From: Dugong dugon
Taxonomy: Eukaryota; Chordata; Mammalia; Sirenia; Dugongidae
DNA length: 64,000 nt
Direction: 5' to 3'
Assembly (NCBI GenBank): GCA_030035585.1
Contig: CM057472.1
Coordinates: forward strand, 91,571,601-91,635,600
Part shown: positions 45,432-56,759 of the stretch, piece by piece
How positions within the stretch are numbered: position 1 is the stretch's first letter
Layout of the letters: every line of letters starts with the position of its first letter
Translations under genes and position numbers: made by a program
Notes under the pieces: generated by a model
Seen by the model: only the letters and a program-made list of their open reading frames with translations
What the model was told of the DNA's origin: nothing
Database searches by the model: none

Positions 45432-46638
45432 AAACCCATGAAAAAGTTCACACACAAAATGTAACAATGTTTGTTGGTTACCAGGGATGGGAAGGGTGGG
45501 GGGAAATACTAAATAGGCAATAGATAAGTGGTATCTTTGGTGAAGGATGAGACAGTACACAATACAGGGGAAACTAGCACAACCTGCACAAGGAAAGGTC
45601 ATGGAAGCCCCATAGACACAACCAAATTCCCTGAGGGACTGAATTGCTCGGTGGAGGGCTGTGGGGACCATGGTGTCAGGGAACATCTAGCTCAATTGGC
45701 ATGACACGGCTTATAAAGACAATGCTCTACATTCTACCTTGGTGAGTAGTGTCTGGGGTCTTAAAAGCCTGTGAGCGGCCATCAAAGATAGTCCACTGGT
45801 CTCATTCCTTCGGAAGCAAGCGAGAATGAAGAGAACAGGATACAAGGAAACGATTAGTCCAAAGGACTAATGGTCCACAGCTACCAAGGCCTCCACTGGA
45901 CTGAGTCCAATACAGCTAGATGGTGCCCGGCTACCACCACTGACTCTTCTGACCAGGATCACAACAGAGGGTTCTGGACAGAGCTGGAGAAGGATGTAGA
46001 GCATAATTTTAACTCCCCCCTCCAAAAAAAAGACCAGATTTACTGGCCTAAAGGAGACTGGAGAAACCTCGAGAGTATGGCCCCCAGACACCCTTTTAGC
46101 TCAGTGGTGAGGTTACCTCTGAGGTTCACTGTTCAGCCTGGGAGTGGACAGCTCTGTAAAACCAAATGATACTAACGAGGTACAAGAGTCCAGTGACAAG
46201 GACTAGAAGGCAGAAGAGGACAAGGAAGCTGGTGATAGGGAACCCAAGGCTGAGTAAGGATATTGTTGATATGTTGTGAGATTGTTAACCATTGTCATAG
46301 GGCAACATTTGTAGTAACTGTTAAATGAGAAACTATTTTGTTCTGTAAGCCTTCATCTTAAGTGAGAATAACAGCACAATTGGAAGAGCATAATCAATGT
46401 CACTGAACTGTGTATGTAGAAATTTTTGAAACGGTGTATCTTTGGCTATGTGTATTTTCACCAAAAAAGAAAGGTTGAGAATTTAGAGGGTTAATATGTT
46501 GTGGGGTTGTTAACCAATGTCATAAAACAACATGTGTACTACTGTTTCATGAGAAACTATTTGTTCTGTAAGCCTTCACCTGAAGTAGAAAAATATATAA
46601 AAATAAAATAAAATATGAAAACAAACAAACAAACAAAA
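45432..46638 (+). other. L1 3' UTR with G-run motif and internal duplication
   Basis: Near its start, 45484-45503 has four G runs (GGG, GGG, GGG and G6) with loops of 1-2 bases, a G-quadruplex pattern. A ~100-base segment occurs twice (46260-46365 and 46495-46590), each with 'ttgttaacca', 'gagaaactat' and 'ttgttctgtaagccttc'. The A-rich end has several AATAAA-like hexamers (46600-46615). Function by analogy only. Confidence 0.8.
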
Positions 46639-48447
46639 AATTTTAGCCAGTAGAATTCAGCAACATATCAAAAAAATAATTTGCCATGACCAAGTGGGAT
46701 TTATACCAGTTATGCAAGGATGGTTCAACATTAGAAAAACAATCAGTGTAATCCATCACATAAATAAAACGAAAGACAAGAACCACATGATCTTATCAAT
46801 CGATGCAGAAACAGCATTCGATAAAGATGAACACCCATTCATGATAAAAACTCTCAACAAAATAGGAATAGAAGGGAAATTCCTCAGATATAATTAAGGG
46901 TATTTATACAAAACCAACAGTCAATATCATCCTGAATGGAGAGACTTTGAAAGCATTCCCCTTGAGAACAGGAACCAGACAGGATGCCCTTTAGCACCAC
47001 TGTTATTCAACATTGTTCTGGAGGTCCTAGCCGGAGCAATTAGGCCAGAAAAAGAAATAAAATGCATCCAGATAGGTAGGGAAGCAGTCAAAGTATCTCT
47101 ATTTGCAGATGATATGATCTTATACACAGAAAATCCCAAAGAATCCACAAGAGAACTACCAGAACTAATAGAAGATTTCAGCAAAGTTTCAGGATACAAG
47201 ATAAACATGCAAAAATCAATTGGATTCCCTTACACCAAACAACAAAGAGAACCTTGAAGAGGAAATCACCAAATCAATACCATTTACACTAGCCCCCAAG
47301 AAGGTAGAATACTTAGGAATAAATGTAACCAGAGACGTAAAAGATCTTTACAGAGAAAACTACAAGATGCTACTGCAAGAAACTAAAAGAGACCTGCATA
47401 AGTGGAAAAACATACCTTGCTCATGGGTAGGTAGACTTAACATAGTGAAAATGTCAATTCTACCCAAAGCTATCTATAGATACAATGCAATCCCGATCCA
47501 AATTTCACCAGCATTTTTTAATGAGATAGAGAATAAAATCACCAACTTCATATGGAATGGGAAGTGGCCCTGAATAAATAATGCATTACTCAACAAGAAG
47601 CATAAAGTGGGAGGCCTTACACTACCTGACTTTAGGACCTGTTATACTGCCACGGTAGTCAAGAAAGCCTTGTACTGGTACAACAACAGATACATAGACC
47701 AATGGAACAGAGTTGAGAATCCAGATATAAGCTCATAAACCTAAGAGCAGCTAATATTTGACCAAGGCCCAAAGTCCATTAGTTGGGGAAAAGACAGTCT
47801 CTTTAACAAATGGTGCTGGCATAACTGGATATCTATATGCAAAAAACTGAAACAAGACCCATATCTCACACCATGTACAAAAGCTATCTCAAAATGGATC
47901 AAAGACTTAAATATAAAATCAAAAACGATAAAGATAGTGGAAGAAAAAATAGGGACAACACTAGGAGCCCTAATACATGGCATAAACACAATACAAACCA
48001 TAAGTAACAATGCACAAGCACCAGAAGAGAGACTAGATAAATGGGAGCTCCTAAAGATCAAACACTTATGCTTATCAAAAGACTTCACCAAAAGAGTAAA
48101 AAACAACCTACAGACTGGGAAAAAACTTTTTTGTTACAACAAATCTGATCAGCGTTTAATCTCTAAAATCTACAAGATACTGCAAAATTTCAACAGCAAA
48201 AAGACAAATAACCCAATTAAAAAATGGGCAAAGGATATGAACAGGCGCTTCACCAAAGAAGATATTCAGGCAGCTAACAGGCACATGAAGAAATGCTCAC
48301 AATCATTAGCCATTAGAGAAATGCGGATCAAAACAACAATGAGATATCATCTCACCCCAACAAGGCTAGCATTAATCCAAAAAACACAAAATAACAAATG
48401 CTGCAGAGGTTGTGGAGAGACTGGAACACTTATACACTGTTGGTGGG

Positions 48448-48950
48448 TATCTTAGTCATCTAGTGCTGCTATAACAGAAATACCACAAGTGGATGGTTTT
48501 AACGAAGAGAAGTTTATTTCCTCACAGTTAAAGTGGGCTAAAAGTCCAAATTCAGGGTGTCAGCTCCAGGGGAAAGCTTTCTCTCTCGCTTGGCCTTCTC
48601 ATCAGTGTTCCCCCAGACTAGGAGCTTCTCGGCACAGGGACCCCAGTCCAAAGGACACGCTCTGCTCCTGGCACTGCTTTCTTGATGGTATGAGGTCCCC
48701 AACTCTCTGCTTGCTTCCCTTTCCTTTTATCTCTGAGAGATAAAAGGTGGTGCAGGCCACACCCCAGGGAAGCTCCCTTTACATTGGATCAGGGATGTGA
48801 CCTGGGTAAGGGTGGCGTTACAATCCCACCCTAGTCCTCTTTAACATAAAATTACAATCACAAAATGGAGGCCAACCACACAATTCTGGGAATCTTGGCT
48901 CAGCCAAATTGATACACACATTTTGGGGGGACATAATTCAATCCATGACA
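48448..48950 (-). mobile_element. Solo LTR, MLT1/MaLR type (copy 5), inside the outer L1
   Basis: A 503-bp LTR with 'catctagtgctgctataaca', 'cagggtgtcagctccagggg', 'gataaaaggtggtgcaggcc' and 'gggggacataattcaatcca'. Exact 5-bp duplication gtggg at 48443-48447 and 48951-48955. It splits the Cys-rich end of ORF2. Closely related to the copy at 51437. Confidence 0.95.
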
Positions 48951-50522
48951 GTGGGAATGTAAAATGGTACAACCACTTTGGAAATTGATATGGTGCTTCC
49001 TTAAAAAGCTAGAAATAGAAGTACCATACGACCTAGCTATCCCGCTCCTTGGAATATATCCTAGAGAAACAAGAGCCGTCACACAAATAGATATATGCAC
49101 ACTATGTTCATCGCAGCACTGTTCACGATAGCAAAAAGATGGAAGCAACCTAGGTGCCCATCAAAGGATGAATGGATAAACAAACTATGGTATATCCACA
49201 CAATGGAATATTACACAAGGATAAAGAACAATGATGAAGCTGTGAAACATCGTATAACATGGTGGAAGCTGGAACTTATTATGCTGAGTAAATTTAGTCA
49301 GTCACAGAAGGACAAATACTGTATAAGACCACTATTATAAGAACTCAAGAAAGGGTTTAAACACAGAAGAAAACATTCTTTGATGGTTACTGGGGTGGGG
49401 CAGGAGGGTGAGGGTTATTCATTGACTAGATAGTAGATAAGAATCATCTTGGGTGAAGGGAAGGACAGTGCACACTGCAGGGGAAGCCAGCACAACTGGA
49501 CTAAACAAAAGCTAAGAAGTTTCCTCAATACAATCAAATACTTTGAGAGACAGAATAGCAGGGATGCGGGGTCTGGGGACCATGGTTTCAGGGGACATCT
49601 AAGTCAATTGGAATAACCAAGCTTATTAAGAAAACTTTCTGCATCCTACGTTGGTGAGTGGCATCTGGGGTCTTAAAAGCTTGCAAGCAGGCATCTAAGA
49701 TGCATGAATTGGTCCCAACCACTTGGCGAAAAGGAGAACAAAGAACACCAAAGACACAAGGAAAGTATTAGCCCAAGAGACAAAATGGGCCACATAAACC
49801 AGAGACTTCATCAGACTAAGACCAGAAAACTAGATGGTGCCCGGCTACCACCAGTGAACGTCCTGACAGGGAACACAACAGAGGGTCCCTGATGGAGCAA
49901 TAGAACGATGGGATGCAGAACTCAAGTTCTGGTAAGAAGACCAGACTTAATGGTCTGACTGAGACTGGAGATGCCCCAGAAAGCATGGCCCCTGGACTCT
50001 CTATCACCCCAGAACTGAAACAATTTCCAAGGCCAACTCTTCAGATGGGGATTGGACTGGACTGTGGGACATAAAGTGATACTTGTGAAGAATGTGCCTC
50101 TTAGTCAAGTAGATACAAGAAACCAAGGGGGTAGCTTCTATCCAGAGGTGAGATGGGAAGGCAGAGAGAGTTAGGAGCTGGTTGAATGTTCATGGGGAAT
50201 CAGGGAGTGTGCTGTCTCAGAATGGGGTGAGCGGTTGGGGTCACATAACAATGTAAGTAAAAAAAAAAAAAATTTCTGTATGGGAGACTAACTTGAAATG
50301 TAAACTTCATTTAATTACAAAATTAAAAGAAAAAAAAAAACAAACCCTGTTCCCATTGTGTGATTACAACTCTTAGCAACCCTATAGGACAGAGTAGAAA
50401 CTGCCCCATAGGGTTTTCAAGGAACAGTTGGTGGATTTTAACTGCAGACTTTTTTGGTTAGCAGCCGAGCTTTTAACCACTACGCTAGTTAGGCATTGTA
50501 ATTTTCCTTATGTCTTTTATGT

Positions 50523-50557
50523 ATGTGTGTATATATATATATGTATATATATATATC
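50523..50557. repeat. (TA)n/(TG)n microsatellite
   Basis: TG then TA units with one interruption over about 35 bases. Confidence 0.85.
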
Positions 50558-50684
50558 AAGACAATTTGGTTAGACATCTTTAATTATTTATTTTAAATTT
50601 ATTTCTCTTGAAAACACAAACCAAGATATTATCTCCTTGGAGATGAGAACGCTGTGTTAGTTATTTATTCTTTGTTAATAATTT

Positions 50685-50860
50685 CATCCAACTAATATTT
50701 TTTGAACATCTGCTATCTGCTTACCACTGTTCTAGGTGTTAGGGATACAGAAACGAATCCAAAAACAAAACATCCTGCCCTCACTTAGCTTCCCTTTATT
50801 TTGTAACCCAAGTCCTGCCACATTGGAGACTGAACAAATAGTTCAATGCATCATTGGGCA
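50685..50860 (-). repeat. L2 LINE 3' end
   Basis: Reverse-complement L2: 'gaacatctgctatctgctta', 'ccactgttctaggtgttagg', 'gatacagaaacgaatcc' and 'atcctgccctcacttagctt'. May extend further right in diverged form. Confidence 0.75.
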
Positions 50861-51430
50861 AATCATTGAATGATATAGGACCTTGAAAGAAACAGCAGTT
50901 AGGTGGGTGATAAGGGAGGAAATTCTTGAAGGATCATCATAATGACTGTCTCTAGATCATCTTTTGAAGTTTGAAAATTAAGAAAAGCCTAAAACCTTTG
51001 GATTCTATTCCCATATGCAGGCATGCTTATATGTGTATCTATTGACTTATGGAAAATTTCTTTAAATCAAACCTACTTAACATATATGGAGATAGAATTA
51101 TCTGGGGTGTGTGTGCATGTGTGTACATATGTGACACAAGCACGTAATTTTAAAAATTGGGAGTGTTTTTAAAAATCTAACCTAGAATAATACTATTTAG
51201 ATCAAAACCAAGCATACACTGAAATTTAAGATAGGAGTTTGCTCATTCTTATTGACTTCAAAAAACTGCTTTGATGTCATCTCTACAAGTTGAAAGGCAG
51301 GAATTATTAAAAATTTATTTTCAGTAAGACTAATTTTGCTTATTTCAATGCATTTTTTCTGTATGTTTAAGTGTATGAAATAAATTAAACAAATAAATAA
51401 ACAGAGCTAAATAACGGGCTGAAGATACCT
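50861..51430. other. Unassigned sequence
   Basis: A short TG-rich stretch near 51098-51130; nothing else recognised. Confidence 0.45.
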
Positions 51431-51436
51431 CCTAGG

Positions 51437-51936
51437 TGTGTTAGTCATCTAGTGCTGCTGTAACAGAAATACAAGTGGATAGTTTTAACAAAGAGAAGTT
51501 TATTTCTTCACAGTAAAGTAGGCTAAAAGTCCAAATTCAGGGCATCAGCTCCAGGGGAAGGCTTTTTCTCTCTGTCGGCCTTCTTCTCTTCAGTGTTCCC
51601 CAGGACTAGGAGCTTCTCAGCACAGGGACCCCAGTCCAAAGGACGCCTCTGCTCCTGGCGCTGCTTTCTTGATGGTATGAGGTACCCCGCTCTCTGCTTG
51701 CTTCCCTTTCCTGTCATCTCTTGAGAGATAAAAGGTGGTGCAGGCCACACCCCAGGGAAACTCCCTTTACATTGGATCAGGGGTGTGACCTTAGTAAGGG
51801 TGTTACAATCCCACCCTAATCCTCTTTAACATAAAATTACAACCGCAAAATGGAGGCCAACCACACAATTCCGGGAATCATGGCCCAGCCAAATTGATAC
51901 ACACATTTTTGGGGTGACATAATTCAAACCATGACA
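51437..51936 (-). mobile_element. Solo LTR, MLT1/MaLR type (copy 6)
   Basis: A 500-bp LTR starting tgtgttagtc and ending catgaca, with 'ggcatcagctccaggggaag', 'gagataaaaggtggtgcagg' and 'ctttacattggatcaggggt'. Exact 5-bp duplication ctagg at 51432-51436 and 51937-51941. Its 75-codon antisense frame is incidental. Confidence 0.95.
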
Positions 51937-51941
51937 CTAGG

Positions 51942-53074
51942 TGTTTTCAAAACTACCACACCTCCATTCCACCCAAAGTAACATTTAAATTATTGCTATT
52001 ACTACACATTCTAATTATTTTGCTTGAATGTTAATTTATAACACTGTGTAAAGTGCTTATTTTCACTTTAGGTCCTAGTCAAGATGCATCTATGCATAAA
52101 AACTCACTTCAGACTCCAGTTCTAGATATGAGGCAACCAGTGAACAGGCATCATATTTTAAGGACCGTATTTCTCAGGCTAGAATCATTTTGGCCAAAGA
52201 AAAGAAATTAAAAAGACTTTACTTCTCACTTTGAAGAAAATGGATTGAGTTTCGGAACAACTACACTTTTTTTTTTTTTACTAAAACTTTGGCTTTTGCC
52301 GATTTTCCAAATGATGTTTACCCCTGCAGCAATTACAAGGGATTGCTTTGCCATTTTAATAATCAGATCTTCCAGTTTCCACTTAGCATCAGATACAAAC
52401 AATCCAATCTGAAGGTGATTGACATTGCTTCCTGTGCATCAAAATCTATAAAACCAGATGTTTCACCTCTCCCCTTGCAAAGAGCGAGCATCTTTTTATG
52501 ATCTATTGTCAAGTCTGTCAATCGAGACATCACTGATGTTTAGCTAAGGAAGCGTAAGTCATTTAATTGCAGTCATCCTATACTTTCTATCTAGATTGTT
52601 GCAATTTTGCAAGTAGTGTTTTTTTTTCAACTTGAAAATCAGTTGAAGCTTTCCCTGAAGTATTTGCTAGTGTCAGAAGTTGCCTTCTGACCCTGAGCAA
52701 TATAGTCTTTGAATTGCAATCAAAATGAAGCTCTGTTTATGTGACAGAGTAACTTGGGCACTAAGACTGTTAGTGATTCTGAGGTATTCCATACTTTTCT
52801 CTTCTATTTAGAAGTCTGGAAAGAACTATAGCTTTTCTTTCTGAAGGGCATGCTTCCCTCTCTAATAGATTAGGGTGGTAAAATAAGGAACATGGTTGCA
52901 TATCTAATAACGTTCAGGATGATCCTATCCACACATTGCTTTCCAACTTAAGACAATACATTATTTGAAACATAAAAGAAGATGAAAGTTTCACATGGAA
53001 TGGAATTATACTGAAAACATTAATAAGAAAATTATTATCTCCTATCTTTTAAACAAACAAAATATGTCAGTCTT
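51942..53074. other. Unassigned single-copy-looking sequence
   Basis: About 1.1 kb with no repeat I recognise, apart from a T run near 52268-52279. A 70-codon frame (52289-52501) has no recognisable domain. The sequence is of mixed composition and looks unique within the window. Confidence 0.4.
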
Positions 53075-53079
53075 CTTTT

Positions 53080-53405
53080 TTTTAATAATATTTAATTGTG
53101 TTTTCAGTGAAAGTTTATACAGCAAATTAAATTCTCATTTGACAATTTCTACACAAATTGTTCAGCAACATTAGTTACATTTTTTGCAATGCTTAATTTC
53201 ATTCTGGTTGTTCCATTTCCAGTACTCTAGTTTCCTTGATCCATTATATTCTCATTTTTGCTTTAGAGTACTTGTTGACATTTTGGTCTCATATAGATGG
53301 CTTTTTAATGGAGCACCGTATTCATGGAAAATATCCTTTACTTTGTGTGCCAACCTGTTATTTTGTGAGAAGATGACCTTAGGGCCTGTCTTCTTTAAAT
53401 ACTGT
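53080..53405 (-). mobile_element. L1 3' UTR end, diverged, antisense
   Basis: 'gtgttttcagtgaaagttta', 'tacagcaaattaaattctca' and 'atttctacacaaattgttca' line up with the reverse complement of the L1 3' ends at 21330-21440 and 46495-46590. The following 230 bases go on into 'tttggtctcatatagatggc', a block I associate with an older L1 3' UTR. No coding sequence. Confidence 0.6.
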
Positions 53406-53813
53406 TGTTAGGTAATAAAGGTGGACAGTTATTTCTTGGGAGACTATTTTATAAGTATGTGAAGGAACATCTGGAAAATATTTAGTTAATCTCTTATTCT
53501 GAAATGAAATGCAAACACAATAGTAACAAATGTATTTTATTTTGTTAACTTTTTGGTGATAGTAATAAGATCTTCAGTTTCAGCAATTACCTTTTATTTC
53601 ATTCAGGGTATTCTCAAAATCCAATTTCCTCTTGGAGTGTGTACTGTACATATATATATGACTATTTGAGGGAGTACAAGGAGAAAGGAAAATTGAATCA
53701 AATTTTAGAGAGAACACTGAAGTTCAAGAGGTCTAAGTTCAGAAACAGTAAATGTCATCTGTATGTTACTGCATTAACAAGTACGTTTGTGAAATCATTA
53801 TATCATGAGTCAG
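53406..53813. other. Unassigned AT-rich sequence
   Basis: No gene or repeat recognised. Confidence 0.45.
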
Positions 53814-54095
53814 TTGTTGTTGTTGTTAGGTGCCGTTGAGTTGGCTCCGACTTACAGAGACCCTGTGTACAACAGAATAAAACACTGCCCGGCCCCACGC
53901 CATCCTTACAATTGTTGTTATGCTTGAGTCCTTTGTTGCAGCCAAAGTGTCAAACCATCTCGTTGAGAGTTTTCTTCTTTTGTGCTGACCCTCTACCTTA
54001 CCAAGCGTGATGTCCTCCTCCAGGGACTGATCCCTCCTGAAAACATGTCCAAAGTATGTGAGACGTAGTCTCACCATCCTTGCTTCTAAGGAAAT
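53814..54095 (-). mobile_element. RTE-class LINE, 3' end fragment
   Basis: Same 3' region as 14045-14330: (AAC)n tail complement at 53814-53827, 'gttaggtgccgttgagttgg', 'aaaacactgcccggcc', 'ttgttgcagccaaagtgtca', 'ctccagggactgatccctcc' and 'ccatccttgcttctaagga'. A short 5'-truncated copy. The 94-codon minus frame across it is part of the old RTE 3' region. Confidence 0.9.
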
Positions 54096-54565
54096 AGTGG
54101 TGGGAAACATCTGTCAATTTAAAAGGAGTTGCACTAATGTAAGAAATCCAAGATCTTAGCTCTAAGATGGATATAAAGATGTGCAATTTACCTCTCAGCC
54201 ATGTTTCTCTTAGAGACGGAGTCTTGGAAAAACGAACCATAGTTTGACACAAAAATGATGATTCTTGTTTACACTGTACATCTAAAGTAACAGAGTAACA
54301 AAAAGGCAACCTAGAAAGCCCAACAATAGTATTGCCCTTTACACAGTCCTCTCCTCTCACGCTTCCGCTCCTTTTCTTCACTTCATCTACTCATGCCCCA
54401 TAGACCAAGTATCTTGTCTAGAATTCAATCTGAAGGTAGAAAAAAGCTTACAAAACAAATATCAATATGAATGCTTTGACTAATTGCATGAAAGACTTCA
54501 AAATTTGCATACAGAATTCACATATGAATGGATTCATGCAAATCCATTCAGGTAAAATACAGCTT
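54096..54565. other. Unassigned sequence
   Basis: A 127-codon minus frame (53998-54381) starts outside the RTE end and reads into it. I see no known domain and take it as chance. Confidence 0.45.
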
Positions 54566-54566
54566 A

Positions 54567-54771
54567 ATAAAACCCCATTGCCTTCAAGTCAATTCTGACT
54601 CTTAGAGACCCTATAGGACAGAGTAAAACTGCCCCCACAGGGTTTCTGAGGCTGTAATCTTTAGGGAAGCAGACTGCCACATCTTTCTCCTGTGGGATGG
54701 CTGGTGGGTTCCAACCGCCGACCTTTCAGTTTGCAGTTGAGTGCTTAACCACTGTGCCACCAGAGTTCCTT
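54567..54771 (-). repeat. AfroSINE with target duplication
   Basis: Full reverse copy: 'ccccattgccttcaagtcaa', 'gagaccctataggacagagt', 'gctgtaatctttagggaagc', 'ggtgggttccaaccgccgac' and 'cttaaccactgtgccaccag'. Near-identical flanks aaatacagct (about 54555-54564) and aaatatagct (about 54773-54782). Confidence 0.9.
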
Positions 54772-54784
54772 GAAATATAGCTAC

Positions 54785-56759
54785 TAGGGTTTATTGGAAG
54801 TGTGAGTAAACTGAGTTTTAGTGGCAGCAAAGCATAAACTGTGTCCAAATGACAACAAACCTCTTCAGGGAGTTTCAATAAAAGTGCAAAAATATTTCAC
54901 ACCACTGCCAGTGTGTGCAGCAGGGCACATTTCGCAGAAGGAAAGGTTTCCTGGGAAGCATAACTTCCATAACAATCTGACTGATAGAAGCATAAAGAGA
55001 GCATTCTCCCAATGTCCAGGATGCTCACCTTTTGTCCTTAAAACGTACTGCTCTTCCCATGATAATTTTCCATCGGTAATGATAGGTACTATTTGATTTG
55101 GTTTCATTTTACATGTAGACTTAGAGGTCTGAACCACAAAGATTAGAGAAGTTAACAAGAGTATAGAGAGGAATTTAAGTCAGTGATTCATGTTTAGCAG
55201 GATCATGAAACTTAATGAACCTCTTCAGAACTCTGTGGGAAAGAAGTACTGGAGGTTCTTGGGTAAGAAGACATAAATCTGGGCTTCCCCAATGTTGCCC
55301 CGGGGGTGATTTGCTGAAAAGAACATTTTTGTAGGCTAAATTTTCTAGGAGGAAAGTGACAATCAGCACTCTCGTTTGCTGAGATCAGACAGAACTCCTG
55401 GATGAATACATTATCTTCATCTCTATAATAGTTTCCCATAACTGCAAATAGTAATAGAGGATGGAGGGGAAATTTAAGAAGGGGGGCTGCAAAGAGAAAC
55501 CGTGGGAGTGGGGGATGAGAAAAAGAGAGAGAGAAAGTCAGAGAGACAGATAAAACTTTTGTGATAAAACATGAATATGTGATCCCCAAAATTTTACTTC
55601 CTTAAGATAACACCTCTTGGTCATTGACTGGGATGATTTTATTTAATCCTTAAGTACGTCCATAAACCCAGAAATGATGAGACAGGTAAGACTAATGGCA
55701 GACTAGGGAATCAAAAGGGTAAGATGTCCAGAATTTGGAGACCATTTTAGCAAAAGTATTAAGAGTAGTTTAAGACTAGTTGGTAAGCAAGTTAGGTAAA
55801 AAACATGAACGTGTTAGAGTAAGCTTTATGGAAAAAAAGAAAAGTCTCTAAGTCTCTTTCCCTTGCCTGACAGATCTCGTGTGGGCCACATACCTCATCT
55901 GCATCCAGGCATTCTTTCCTATTGCTGTTGATGTTTTCAGAAAAAAAAGCATGTTTAAGGCGACAAAGAATCTTAGCCAGGAGGGCCTTTTTCTAGTCTT
56001 TCCTGCTGTGGAAGGTTTAGAGACAGGAGGCTACTGACCATGAGTACACGCCCCAATAATTGGGTCCCAGTTCATTGCGAGGATACAGACTAAGGAGTCA
56101 GTTTTGTGGGTGCTAATAGACTCTCTTTAGGAACTTATTTCAAGTTACAAATACTTCTCTAAGGTTTCTTAGTTTCAAAGATTCTTTAGTGGGCAAGTAA
56201 TAACTTCTCTATTGATGTTCTTCTCTGTGAATAATTAAATTATTTCAAGACACTGTTTTTTTCTTTAGAGCAGAAAAAAACAAACAAAACAACAAATGCA
56301 TGTCTTGGAGATAAGAACACTTAAACTTAGAAATCATTGAAGAAAACCAAAAAGAATGAAACAAAACTAATATTTAAAATGATGATCTAAGAAAACTTCA
56401 GAAATTTCAAAATATGTGAATTTCATATTTTAAAATTCTACCAAGTAACTGGGAAAACTAATCCAGAATAATAATTTCTGAGAAATCTTATAAACTAATC
56501 TACCTTAAATATAACGAATAAATCCTCAAGGCCTCCAGGCCCCGCCCCCCAACAAAAAAGAGGGAGAAAATAATTTAAAAGTGCAAAGAATTAAACTAGT
56601 TTAAATTTTTGTGGAAACAGCATACAAAGCAAAGCAAAAATAGAGTAGCATTTAAAAAAAAACTTAGTAAAACAAATGTAGTCTTATGAAAGAAAAGTGA
56701 AAAAAATAATAACAACCAAACATTCATCAAAATTAAATGATTAAGATTTATAAAATATT
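54785..56759. other. Unassigned 2-kb stretch
   Basis: No repeat family recognised. Overlapping frames on opposite strands (91 codons at 54821-55096; 97 at 54865-55158; 125 at 55212-55589) show no known domain and look like chance. A purine-rich patch of GAGA units lies near 55518-55545. A C-rich patch occurs at 56535-56550. Confidence 0.4.

Larger units (their letters stand above)
38283..46638 (+). mobile_element. Inner L1, full length, 8.36 kb
   Basis: Complete structure: 1.95-kb 5' UTR, ORF1, a ~370-base A-rich gap, ORF2, a 1.2-kb 3' UTR and an A-rich tail. The 15-base flanks aatattagccaatag (38268-38282) and aattttagccagtag (46639-46653) agree at 13 of 15 positions. It lies inside the RT region of the outer L1, same strand. 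Both ORFs are broken, so it cannot move by itself. It is longer than the ~6-kb human L1, mostly through the 5' UTR. Confidence 0.95.
37234..49340 (+). pseudogene. Outer L1 ORF2p (interrupted and mutated)
   Basis: It begins with the end of the endonuclease (DHI-type 'RIDHILG' region) and the linker 'WFLKMINKVDKP'. After the inner L1 come RT pieces: '[19 protein letters not shown]', '[11 protein letters not shown]' with catalytic Asp kept, a damaged 'TGTRQ-CP' box with a frame slip, and 'FADDM'. The C-terminal part includes 'TNNPIKKWAKDMNRRF' and 'RGCGETGTLIHCWW', where the LTR interrupts. It ends at 49338-49340. Several stops and frameshifts. Confidence 0.85.
37234..50341 (+). mobile_element. 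Outer L1, 5'-truncated, split by an inner L1 and an LTR
   Basis: Pieces 37234-38282, 46654-48447 and 48956-50341 join into one L1. Reading is continuous across both insertions: 'attagccaatag' then 'aattcagcaacatatc' at the first, and 'cactgttggtggg' then 'aatgtaaaatggtacaacca' at the second. It starts inside the endonuclease domain of ORF2 and ends in an A-rich tail at 50328-50340. The sequence differs clearly from the inner L1, most in the 3' UTR, so it belongs to an older or separate lineage. Confidence 0.9.
37212..50488 (-). repeat. AfroSINE split by a 13-kb nested insertion
   Basis: The main body lies at 50342-50488: 'tgattacaactcttagcaac', 'cctataggacagagtagaaa', 'ctgccccatagggttttcaa' and 'gcagccgagcttttaaccac', in reverse orientation. 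The remaining A-rich tail with 'aacctgttccc' sits 13 kb away at 37212-37232. The repeated 'aacctgttccc' and 'aaccctgttccc' form the target duplication of the L1 between them. So the SINE is the oldest layer of the nest. The left piece is short, so this reading is likely rather than certain. Confidence 0.7.

Noticed and set aside
54821-55589. Frames of 91, 97 and 125 codons
   Set aside because: Overlap on opposite strands, no recognisable domain, no splice signals I could pair.
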